Assembly: GCA_017398165.1 (NCBI GenBank)
Contig: JAFQHB010000021.1
Location: 1 to 14,956 of the forward strand
Direction: 5' to 3'
Source of the DNA: Bacillota bacterium
Lineage (GTDB): Bacteria > Bacillota > Dehalobacteriia > UBA4068 > UBA4997
DNA: 14,956 nt
The first letter of the stretch is position 1. The number at the start of each line of letters is the position of its first letter. The notes below the pieces were generated by a model. That model was not told the origin of the DNA and ran no database searches. It worked only from the letters and a program-made list of their open reading frames with translations. Positions 1-5,260 of this stretch are shown here, one piece after another. The position numbers and the translations under genes were made by a program.

Positions 1-205
1 AAGGGCGCAGCATCCAGCCTGCACGAGCGGGGTAAAAACTTTCAATAAAAGGGTGGCAAGGAGCCCCGACAGGGGCGGAAGTGCCCGAAAGGGTAGTGGG
101 TGGGGCGGCGGACAGAAACAGAAGCGGTATACCCTAAAAACTTACTATGCTTATTATAACATATTACACAGATAAGCCTCCGCCTGACACGCACACCAAT
201 AACAC
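1..205. other. Intergenic stretch with GC-rich hairpin-forming patch
   Basis: No convincing gene is seen here. A frame on the plus strand is open from the window edge to about 178, but its translation is low-complexity (Arg/Gly/Lys) and matches nothing I recognise. Bases 63-76 form a GCCCC/GGGGC stem around a GACA loop, and 84-93 form CCC/GGG around a GAAA tetraloop, followed by a G-rich run to about 110. Such patches resemble dispersed REP-like repeats, or the structured leader of a leftward transcript, but no second copy of the whole patch occurs in the window. From about 130 the sequence becomes AT-rich. Confidence 0.4.
153..161 (-). promoter_or_regulatory. Possible leftward promoter (extended -10)
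   Basis: Read on the minus strand this is TGTTATAAT, a perfect TATAAT with the extended -10 TG. The position 17 bases upstream (176-181) reads GGAGGC and is not a -35 element. It lies just past the jag terminator, so it would restart transcription toward a gene left of the window. This is inference from motif and position only. Confidence 0.35.
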
Positions 206-243
206 AAAAGCATCCGTACGGCAATCACCATACGGATGCTTTT
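206..243 (-). terminator. Rho-independent terminator after jag
   Basis: A perfect 13-bp inverted repeat (206-218 with 231-243, core GCATCCGTA) with a 12-base loop lies 13 bases past the jag stop codon. On the minus strand the stem ends in TTTT followed by a T-rich GTGTTATT. It closes the rpmH-to-jag block. The A/T-flanked stem could also work on the other strand. Confidence 0.85.
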
Positions 244-256
244 AATCTGCAAATAA

Positions 257-1051
257 TTACTCAGCCGAGGCTGCACCGTCCGGGCGCTGCGAACGCTCCC
301 GGTTGTACCCACGGTTGCCGCCGCGGCGGCTGCGGTCATAGCGGCCACGGTTATCGCGGTTATCATAACGGTCGCTTTCATTAGCCACCAGTTTGATGAT
401 AACCTTACGGTAGGGCTCCTCGCCCACGCTGACGGTACGCACGTCCTCTTCATCCTGCAAAGCCATATGAATTACACGACGCTCGTGCGGGCTCATCGGC
501 TCCAATATCATATCGCGGTGCGAACGACGTGCCTTATTGGCCATCTTTTTGGCCAGATTGGTCAAAGTCTCGGCACGGGTAGCGCGGTAGCCCTCCACAT
601 CCAGTACAATGCGATTCTTTTCCTCAAACTGACGATTCACCGCCAGATTGGTCAGATACTGCAGTGCATCCAGGGTCTCGCCGCGGCGGCCGATCAGCAC
701 GCCCAGACCCTTGCCGTGAAAGGTCACCCAGTGGATGCCGTCCTCCTCGGTGATCTGGTATTCCGGCTGGATCTTCAGAGCCTCAAATACCGGGGTCAAA
801 AAAGCGATAGCGTCAGCGCCGGGATCAGCAGTAGCCGCAGCAACGGCAGCAGGCTCAGCCGGGGCAGCAGCGGCGGCATCCTCATAACTTACCTCCACTA
901 CCGCATCCTTGGCACCAATACCAAAAAGCATACCCTTTACCGGCTGCTCAATGACATTGACCTCCACCTGATCGCGCCCGACACCCAACTCCTCCAGAGC
1001 CAGCTCGACAGCAGCCTCGATGGTTTTTGCGTTCTTTCTTACAACCTTCAT
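257..1051 (-). CDS. khpB: RNA-binding protein KhpB (Jag / SpoIIIJ-associated)
   Basis: 264-aa cytoplasmic RNA-binding protein that in Gram-positives partners with KhpA and acts on cell-wall elongation and division; the classic name Jag comes from its place next to spoIIIJ/yidC. Domains in order: Jag_N (about 1-50, starting MKVVRKNAKT), an Ala/Pro-rich linker (about 58-80), a KH domain with the GxxG loop IGRRGE (120-125), and an R3H domain (about 160-222) with the ERRVIHMAL segment at 190-198. A basic, Arg/Gly/Asn/Tyr-rich tail (about 223-264) follows; it resembles RGG-type RNA-binding tails and is longer than in the textbook protein. The start at 1051 is chosen because AGGAGG (1061-1066) lies 9 bases upstream and the protein then begins as the family does; an in-frame start at 1078 would be upstream of that site. 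It is the last gene of the minus-strand block, 78 bases after yidC. Confidence 0.93.
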   Translation of the reverse strand: MKVVRKNAKTIEAAVELALEELGVGRDQVEVNVIEQPVKGMLFGIGAKDAVVEVSYEDAAAAAPAEPAAVAAATADPGADAIAFLTPVFEALKIQPEYQITEEDGIHWVTFHGKGLGVLIGRRGETLDALQYLTNLAVNRQFEEKNRIVLDVEGYRATRAETLTNLAKKMANKARRSHRDMILEPMSPHERRVIHMALQDEEDVRTVSVGEEPYRKVIIKLVANESDRYDNRDNRGRYDRSRRGGNRGYNRERSQRPDGAASAE

Positions 1052-1129
1052 AAAAATTTGCCTCCTCAATGACAGCAAATGTGATTTCCTTTTAATAACA
1101 ATAGCTTAATAGCAACGGCCAAATGCGCC

Positions 1130-1939
1130 CTATCTCTTGCGGCGGCGGTTCTTGTGCCCCATAGCAGGATGGCTGGCAGCGGCATTCTCCACCTGCGGCG
1201 CCTTGGCCTTGTGCTCACGGGCCTTCTGATTAGACTTGCTGCGCTGCTTTTCGCGCTCCTCGATCTTCTGGCGCTGTTCTTCGGCCAGCTCGGCAGCACG
1301 CTTTTCCAGCTTGGCCTTCATCGGCTTATTGATGATGAGCTGCTGGATGATACCCACCACGGTAACAGCCAGCCAGTATACGCACAGGAAAGCCGGGAAG
1401 GTAGTCGCCATCCAGGCCATCATCAGCGGCATAGCTATTACCATATATTTCTGCATCGGCTCGGTGGGTTTGCCGGTAATGATATAGCTCTGCAGGAAAG
1501 TACTGAGAGCGACCAGCACCACCATAATATAAGTCCCGTCGACCTGACTCAGGTCATTGATCCAGAAGAAGCTGTAAAACTCCGGCTCGGCCGGTATAAA
1601 AGCCCGCAGGCCGTTATAAAGACCGATCATAATCGGCAGCTGGATCAGCATCGGCAGACAGCCGGCCAGCGGGTTGATATTATAATCCTGATAAAGCTGC
1701 ATCACCTTTTGGTTCATCACCTCAGGCTTATCAGCGTAGCGCTCACGTATCTCGCGCAGCATCGGTTGTATCTGCTGCATCGCGATAGAAGAACGCATCT
1801 GATTGATATTCAGCGGCATCAGCGCCACACGAATAATTACGGCGATCACGATGATCGCAACAGCATAGCTGGGAAAGCCGATGGCCTTGGTCAGCTCAAA
1901 GATCTCCTCCAGACAGGTCGATACGAATTCTTTCAGCAT
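1130..1939 (-). CDS. yidC: Membrane protein insertase YidC/OxaI (SpoIIIJ type)
   Basis: 269-aa insertase that helps integrate proteins into the cytoplasmic membrane, alone or with SecYEG. The first core membrane segment (about 24-43) carries the buried Arg of the hydrophilic groove (R37, in IIRVALMPL). A charged cytoplasmic hairpin loop (about 50-85) follows, then NPLAGCLPMLIQLPIMIGLY (89-108) and three more segments (about 137-155, 165-185, 186-203), with FCVYW-like LCVYWL at 185-190. The C-tail (about 205-269) is long, Lys/Arg/Glu-rich and ends RRRKR, as expected for ribosome contact. There is no lipoprotein signal peptide of the Bacillus SpoIIIJ kind. The start is uncertain: ATG at 1939 has only a distant G-rich stretch (about 13 bases), and an in-frame TTG at 1960 adds 7 residues but has a poorly spaced ribosome site. 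Neighbours yidD and jag confirm the call. Confidence 0.95.
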   Translation of the reverse strand: MLKEFVSTCLEEIFELTKAIGFPSYAVAIIVIAVIIRVALMPLNINQMRSSIAMQQIQPMLREIRERYADKPEVMNQKVMQLYQDYNINPLAGCLPMLIQLPIMIGLYNGLRAFIPAEPEFYSFFWINDLSQVDGTYIMVVLVALSTFLQSYIITGKPTEPMQKYMVIAMPLMMAWMATTFPAFLCVYWLAVTVVGIIQQLIINKPMKAKLEKRAAELAEEQRQKIEEREKQRSKSNQKAREHKAKAPQVENAAASHPAMGHKNRRRKR

Positions 1940-1984
1940 TGGTGTTAAATATACCCCCAATCGCCCTCTCAGAGCATCGGAATA

Positions 1985-2194
1985 TTATTTTACGGGGTCA
2001 TAGCCACCCTCGTGCCAGGGATGGCAGCGGCATATCCGCTTGAGGCCAAGCCACAGCCCCTTCAGTGCGCCGTATTTCTCAATGGCTTGGATAGTATAGG
2101 CAGAGCAGGTGGGATAATAGCGGCAATTAGCGCCCAGATACGGCGATATCGCCAACTGATAAAAACGAATCAACGCAATAAAAACTCTTTTCAC
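1985..2194 (-). CDS. yidD: Membrane protein insertion efficiency factor YidD
   Basis: 69-aa member of the YidD (haemolytic, DUF37) family, a small membrane-associated protein that aids YidC-dependent insertion. The family signature is complete: YQLAISP (12-18), CRYYPTCSAYT (24-34), and a C-terminal CRCHPWHEGGYDPV stretch with conserved Cys, His and Pro. It starts with GTG at 2194, preceded by AGGAGGA (about 2202-2208) at good spacing. It lies between rnpA and yidC, the normal place, although a 222-base spacer with a terminator-like hairpin separates it from rnpA. The gap to yidC is 45 bases if yidC starts at 1939. Confidence 0.95.
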   Translation of the reverse strand: MKRVFIALIRFYQLAISPYLGANCRYYPTCSAYTIQAIEKYGALKGLWLGLKRICRCHPWHEGGYDPVK

Positions 2195-2239
2195 CGCTGC
2201 TCCTCCTCGTATTTTCCGGCGCGAAACAGGTCAAACCTG

Positions 2240-2313
2240 AAAAAATCCGGCAGACAGCGCCCCGCGAGCCCATCAGCCGGGCGGGGTGTCAGGAAAATGA
2301 TGTCGTCTGCCGG
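2240..2313 (-). terminator. Terminator-like two-stem hairpin between rnpA and yidD
   Basis: The outer stem is a perfect 9-bp inverted repeat (CCGGCAGAC at 2247-2255 with GTCTGCCGG at 2305-2313). Inside it an independent GC stem forms (CCCCGC 2260-2265 with GCGGGG 2281-2286, extendable by two pairs). On the minus strand the outer stem is followed by A and then six T (2245-2240). This is the layout of an intrinsic terminator or attenuator located 104 bases after the rnpA stop and 46 bases before the yidD start. It could lower or condition transcription of yidD-yidC-jag relative to rpmH-rnpA. Confidence 0.6.
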
Positions 2314-2416
2314 ATATTTGGTTATGCGGCCCAATTCCGGCTGCATATTTTTGTACTTTTTACTTGCACTTCTTATTTTATCTGGGTTTCGGCTGCTCCG
2401 TGGGGAAGGCAGACTG

Positions 2417-2827
2417 TTAGCCTTGTTCCTTTTCCCCCGCGGGCTCAGCAGCCCTGGCGGGCTGGGCGGCCATAACACCGGCCGGGCGGCGCGGCGCCAA
2501 TGCCAACTGCCGGAGAGCATCCCGGATTTTTTTACGCAATCCGATGACGTCTGCCTCCCTGGCGCCCTGGCGGGCTATCAATACATAATCATAGCCGGGC
2601 GCAAAAAAGCCGAATTCCAGACGGCAGGCCTCGCGCAGCTTGCGGCGTACCCGGTTGCGTTCGACGGCTTTGCCGATTTTCTTCGAGACAGAAAAGCCCA
2701 CCCGCGGCACGCCATTACGGTTGGGTCGCCAGCACAAAACAAAAGCCCGGTTTGCGGTGCTCTTGCCTCTCTGGTAAACCCGGCGGAAATCCTGTCTTCT
2801 CTTTAGACGATAAGTTTTTTGCAGCAT
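2417..2827 (-). CDS. rnpA: Ribonuclease P protein component
   Basis: 136-aa basic protein subunit of RNase P, which with the catalytic RNA removes 5' leaders of precursor tRNAs. The start MLQKTYRLKRRQDF is typical for the family. The RNR signature is clear at about 43-69: VGFSVSKKIGKAVERNRVRR followed by KLREACR. The core ends near residue 112; the remaining 24 residues are Ala/Pro/Glu-rich, giving a tail longer than the usual total of about 115-120 aa. The start ATG at 2827 has only a weak GAGAG upstream, yet it is the only one that gives the family N-terminus. The order rpmH-rnpA-yidD-yidC is the conserved bacterial one. The RNase P RNA gene is not in this window. Confidence 0.95.
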   Translation of the reverse strand: MLQKTYRLKRRQDFRRVYQRGKSTANRAFVLCWRPNRNGVPRVGFSVSKKIGKAVERNRVRRKLREACRLEFGFFAPGYDYVLIARQGAREADVIGLRKKIRDALRQLALAPRRPAGVMAAQPARAAEPAGEKEQG

Positions 2828-2899
2828 TTGTTTTCAGCTCTCTTTGGGGCCGGCCCCCACCACCCGGTGACCTGCCATACCCACAATAAAATCTGCAGG

Positions 2900-2939
2900 A
2901 AAAGCGCGGCGGCCGGAGGATAAAGCCGAACAGCCGCGC
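2900..2939 (-). terminator. Possible attenuator hairpin between rpmH and rnpA
   Basis: A perfect 7-bp GC inverted repeat (GCGCGGC 2904-2910 with GCCGCGC 2933-2939) has a 22-base loop and on the minus strand ends in TTTT (2903-2900). It lies in the 176-base spacer between rpmH and rnpA. Partial termination here would give more L34 than RnpA, which the cell needs, but the T-tract is short and the loop large, so this is tentative. Confidence 0.4.
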
Positions 2940-3003
2940 CGTTCCTGGGATATCGCTGTATTTTCGCTTGATAAAAACTGCGGTATGCCGTTATACGCCC
3001 TGA

Positions 3004-3138
3004 TTAGGCAGACAGCACCTTGCGGCCCTTTGCGCGGCGGCGAGCCAGCACCTTGCGGCCGTTTTTGCTGCTCATGCGGGCCATGAAGCCATGTACTCTC
3101 TTGTGTACGCGGTTTTTCGGCTGATAGGTTCTCTTCAT
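3004..3138 (-). CDS. rpmH: 50S ribosomal protein L34
   Basis: 44-aa, strongly basic protein of the large ribosomal subunit. The translation opens with MKRTYQPKNR, contains HGFMARM at 16-22, and ends in the family hallmark KVLARRRAKGRKVLSA. The start at 3138 is set by GGAGG at 3146-3150, 7 bases upstream. It is the first gene of the minus-strand block and is divergent from dnaA across the origin, the near-universal bacterial arrangement. Two promoter-like sequences lie 70-140 bases upstream, leaving an untranslated leader of roughly 60-110 bases. Confidence 0.97.
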   Translation of the reverse strand: MKRTYQPKNRVHKRVHGFMARMSSKNGRKVLARRRAKGRKVLSA

Positions 3139-3209
3139 TGGTATACCTCCATTCTTTTTCGCAGCCCGTATGATGCAGGCTGTTGGGTTGACGATGTAAT
3201 AATTGCCGT

Positions 3210-3238
3210 ATTATATATTGTAAAATATAGTCATACAA
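3210..3238 (-). promoter_or_regulatory. Second promoter candidate for rpmH
   Basis: On the minus strand TTGTAT (3233-3238), a 17-base spacer, and a perfect TATAAT (3210-3215). It is closer to rpmH than the other candidate and lies in AT-rich DNA where chance matches are likely, so either or both may be used. Confidence 0.45.
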
Positions 3239-3250
3239 CAGGCAAATTAT

Positions 3251-3279
3251 ATCATAATAAAAAATGTGCAATTTGTCAA
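3251..3279 (-). promoter_or_regulatory. Promoter candidate for rpmH (sigma-A type)
   Basis: On the minus strand a perfect -35 TTGACA (3274-3279), 17-base spacer, and -10 TATGAT (3251-3256, five of six). A perfect TATAAT just downstream (3246-3251) is too far from this -35 (22 bases). Position and orientation fit transcription of the rpmH-rnpA block. Confidence 0.65.
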
Positions 3280-3283
3280 GCCG

Positions 3284-3512
3284 TTTACCACAAAAAGATG
3301 TCCGGAAATGTCCGAACTTTTCCACAAAAACAGGCTTGTAAAAGTGGATAAAATTTGCTATTATATACCCAGACGCTGGTGCAAAGCCTGACAAGGGGAG
3401 TTATCCCCCTGGTTTTGTTGAAAACACCGGCGCTTTATCAACTCCGGACTTGTTTGAAGCACATAAATTTTTCAAATATATTCAAGTCAGATTTTTAATT
3501 CAGATTTTAATC
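3284..3512. other. oriC: Probable replication origin oriC (rpmH-dnaA interval)
   Basis: The rpmH-dnaA interval is a classic oriC location. Nonamers close to the DnaA box TTATCCACA: TTTTCCACA at 3318-3326 (one mismatch) and, on the opposite strand, TTATCCACT at 3343-3351 (one mismatch). TTTACCACA at 3284-3292, TTATCCCCC at 3401-3409 and TTATCAACT at 3435-3443 have two mismatches each. No perfect box is present. A strongly AT-rich tract at about 3463-3512, next to the dnaA start, is a candidate unwinding element. Location plus the gene switch from minus to plus strand supports the call; the functional boxes are inference. Confidence 0.75.
3336..3364 (+). promoter_or_regulatory. Promoter candidate for dnaA, overlapping a DnaA box
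   Basis: TTGTAA (3336-3341), 17-base spacer, TATTAT (3359-3364). One of the two best DnaA-box-like nonamers (3343-3351) lies in the spacer, so DnaA bound there could block its own promoter, as known for dnaA autoregulation in other bacteria. The predicted leader to the ATG is about 155 bases. Confidence 0.45.
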
Positions 3513-3527
3513 AGGTAGGATTTTCTT

Positions 3528-4910
3528 ATGAAGTACGAACTTTGGCCGCAAATATTGCAGGAATTGGAGAATCATCTCAGCCGGGCTGTCATCGACAGAT
3601 GGTTCAATAATATAATCGACGTAGATGTGGACAGGCAGCAGTCCGCATTGTATCTGAAAGTACACTCCGAAGGTCAGGCGGAATGGATGGAGAGCCATTA
3701 TCTGCCGATGCTGCGCGAAAGCATCCTCCACGTGACGGGTGAGCAGCTCGAGCCCGCCTTCAGTGTGGATAACAGCAGTATGGCAGCTGCTGCCGAGCCT
3801 GCACTCGGCTTTACCGGAGGCAGCCCTGCCGATCAGGCGCGCGGGCGTATGGGCAGCCCCGCCTATCAGCGCACCGATTCCGGCTCGGCTTTCAATCCGC
3901 GCTATAATTTTGAAAGCTTCGTAGTGGGCTCGGGCAACCGTTTTGCCCACGCGGCGGCACTGGCAGTAGCCGATCGCCCCGCCAAGAACTACAACCCGCT
4001 GTTTATCTACGGCGGCTCTGGGCTCGGCAAGACGCACCTGATGCACGCTATCGGCAACCGTCTGCAGCAGCACCGCCCGCAGGCCAATATCCTGTATATC
4101 TCTACCGAGACTTTTACCAATGAGTTCATTTCCTCGGTACGTCAGGGCTCGGCACACAAATTCAAAAACCGTTACCGCACGGCAGATATCCTGCTGATCG
4201 ACGATATCCAGTTCCTGACGGGTAAAGAAGGTACGCAGGAAGAATTTTTCCATACCTTCAACGCCCTGCATGAGCAAAACAAGCAGATCGTTATCAGTTC
4301 CGATCGTCACCCCAAGGATATCGCCACGCTGGAGGAACGTCTGCGCTCGCGCTTTGAGGGCGGTCTGATCACCGATATCCAGCCGCCGGACGTCGAGACG
4401 CGTATCGCCATCCTGCAATACAAAGCCTCGATCGGCAACCTGAAGATCACCGATGATGCGATATCCTACATAGCCGATAACATTCCCTCCAATATTCGTG
4501 AGCTGGAGGGCGCGCTGAACCGCGTCAAATACTATGCCATCATCAACGAGTATCCCATCATCGACCTGAATATGACCGAGATGGTAATGGCTGATATCCT
4601 GCCGAATGAGAAACGCCAGGCACTCTCGCCCGAGCTGATCAAAAACGCCGTGGCCGATTACTATGGCATTCAGGCCAGCGATCTGACCTCTCCGCGCCGC
4701 GCCCAAAAATTCGTGCGGCCGCGCTATGTGGCGATGTACCTGATATCCGATATGCTGGGTCTCAGCCTGAATGAGAACGGCACTCACTTCGGCAACCGTG
4801 ACCATACCACCGTTATGCACGGCATCGAGAAGATCGAAAAAGACCTGCAGCACGACCTGAACCTGCAAAAAAGCGTGCAGGAACTCAAAGATATGCTGAA
4901 AAAACGCTGA
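3528..4910 (+). CDS. dnaA: Chromosomal replication initiator protein DnaA
   Basis: 460-aa AAA+ initiator that binds DnaA boxes, melts oriC and recruits the replicative helicase. Domain I spans about 1-75 (WPQIL...RWF start), domain II is an Ala/Gly/Ser-rich linker (about 80-125), domain III is the AAA+ ATPase (about 126-345), and domain IV is the DNA-binding helix-turn-helix (about 365-460). Visible motifs: Walker A GGSGLGKT (162-169), Walker B LLIDDIQF (222-229), sensor I around ISSDRHPKDI (256-265), and the arginine-rich ERLRSRF (270-276). The domain IV signature FGNRDHTTVMHG is at 421-432. Position 278 is Gly where Bacillus-type DnaA has Trp (RFEWGL). ATG at 3528 follows AGGTAGGA closely. 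It is unusual in being followed by a terminator and mnmE rather than dnaN. Confidence 0.98.
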   Translation: MKYELWPQILQELENHLSRAVIDRWFNNIIDVDVDRQQSALYLKVHSEGQAEWMESHYLPMLRESILHVTGEQLEPAFSVDNSSMAAAAEPALGFTGGSPADQARGRMGSPAYQRTDSGSAFNPRYNFESFVVGSGNRFAHAAALAVADRPAKNYNPLFIYGGSGLGKTHLMHAIGNRLQQHRPQANILYISTETFTNEFISSVRQGSAHKFKNRYRTADILLIDDIQFLTGKEGTQEEFFHTFNALHEQNKQIVISSDRHPKDIATLEERLRSRFEGGLITDIQPPDVETRIAILQYKASIGNLKITDDAISYIADNIPSNIRELEGALNRVKYYAIINEYPIIDLNMTEMVMADILPNEKRQALSPELIKNAVADYYGIQASDLTSPRRAQKFVRPRYVAMYLISDMLGLSLNENGTHFGNRDHTTVMHGIEKIEKDLQHDLNLQKSVQELKDMLKKR

Positions 4911-4944
4911 GCAAACACATAATATCCGATATATAATATAGTAG

Positions 4945-4981
4945 AAACAGGAGCGACCATTTCATATCCGCTCCTGTTTTT
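4945..4981 (+). terminator. Rho-independent terminator after dnaA
   Basis: A perfect 11-bp stem (AAACAGGAGCG 4945-4955 with CGCTCCTGTTT 4969-4979), 13-base loop, and a five-T tail (4977-4981) with a second T5 run shortly after. It lies 34 bases past the dnaA stop and shows that dnaA is not cotranscribed with mnmE, at least not fully. Confidence 0.88.
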
Positions 4982-4999
4982 CGGCTTTTTCCAGGAAAA

Positions 5000-5212
5000 T
5001 CAGCGCAAATCACAGATAAATTTCACGTTCTGCGGATGTTTGCCGCCCGGCGTCCCATACACAGATATTCCATACCCCAATCTCCGCCGCCTGCGTATAA
5101 ATTCTGCATAAGTCGCTGCAAAATCACAATTTAATCCTTCCGGCAACAGGATTTTCCACCATCTGCCCAGAAATTTATATAGATATGCACATATGCACAC
5201 TTTTATCCGCAT
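5000..5212 (-). CDS. Hypothetical small protein, 70 aa
   Basis: A minus-strand frame of 70 codons from ATG 5212 to TGA 5000, placed in the 350-base gap between the dnaA terminator and mnmE. The peptide starts MRIKVCICAYLYKFLGRWWK, has four Cys (6, 8, 29, 67), a run of five Arg (40-44), and a GYGISVYGTPGGK stretch (47-58). It looks more protein-like (mixed aromatic, Gly, charged residues) than most false frames here, and it does not lie opposite a gene. Against it: a G-run (about 5215-5219) only three bases before the ATG is a poor ribosome site, codon choice is less biased than in neighbours, and DnaA-box-like sites overlap its start. I do not recognise a family. It would be divergent from mnmE, with starts 48 bases apart. 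Confidence 0.4.
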   Translation of the reverse strand: MRIKVCICAYLYKFLGRWWKILLPEGLNCDFAATYAEFIRRRRRLGYGISVYGTPGGKHPQNVKFICDLR

Positions 5213-5237
5213 AATCCCCCAAAAAAACTTATTCACT
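5152..5237. promoter_or_regulatory. DnaA-box-like cluster downstream of dnaA
   Basis: Three nonamers near the DnaA box consensus occur in this AT-rich stretch: TTATCCGCA at 5203-5211 (one mismatch), TTTTCCACC at 5152-5160 and TTATTCACT at 5229-5237 (two mismatches each). A tandem 8-bp duplication, ATATGCAC twice (5183-5198), lies between them. Some Firmicutes have a bipartite origin with box clusters on both sides of dnaA; this could be the second part. It also overlaps the likely promoter region of mnmE. Confidence 0.35.
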
Positions 5238-5260
5238 ACTGAAAATCCGGAGGTCACAAT

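Noticed and set aside
2191..2520. 109-aa minus-strand frame bridging rnpA and yidD, whose stop overlaps the yidD GTG
   Set aside because: The overlap with the yidD start suggests coupling, but the frame begins inside rnpA, has no ribosome site at its internal ATG (2346), and contains the terminator-like hairpin.
2834..3394. 186-aa minus-strand frame across rpmH and the origin
   Set aside because: It is out of frame with the unmistakable rpmH and spans promoters and DnaA-box-like sites.
3724..3742. CACGTGA inside dnaA as a third parS
   Set aside because: Only the central seven bases match; the outer TGTTT/AAACA arms are absent.
3507..4868. 453-aa open frame on the minus strand opposite dnaA
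   Set aside because: It mirrors dnaA codon periodicity in GC-biased DNA, shows no recognisable domain and has no ribosome site; dnaA is certain on the other strand.
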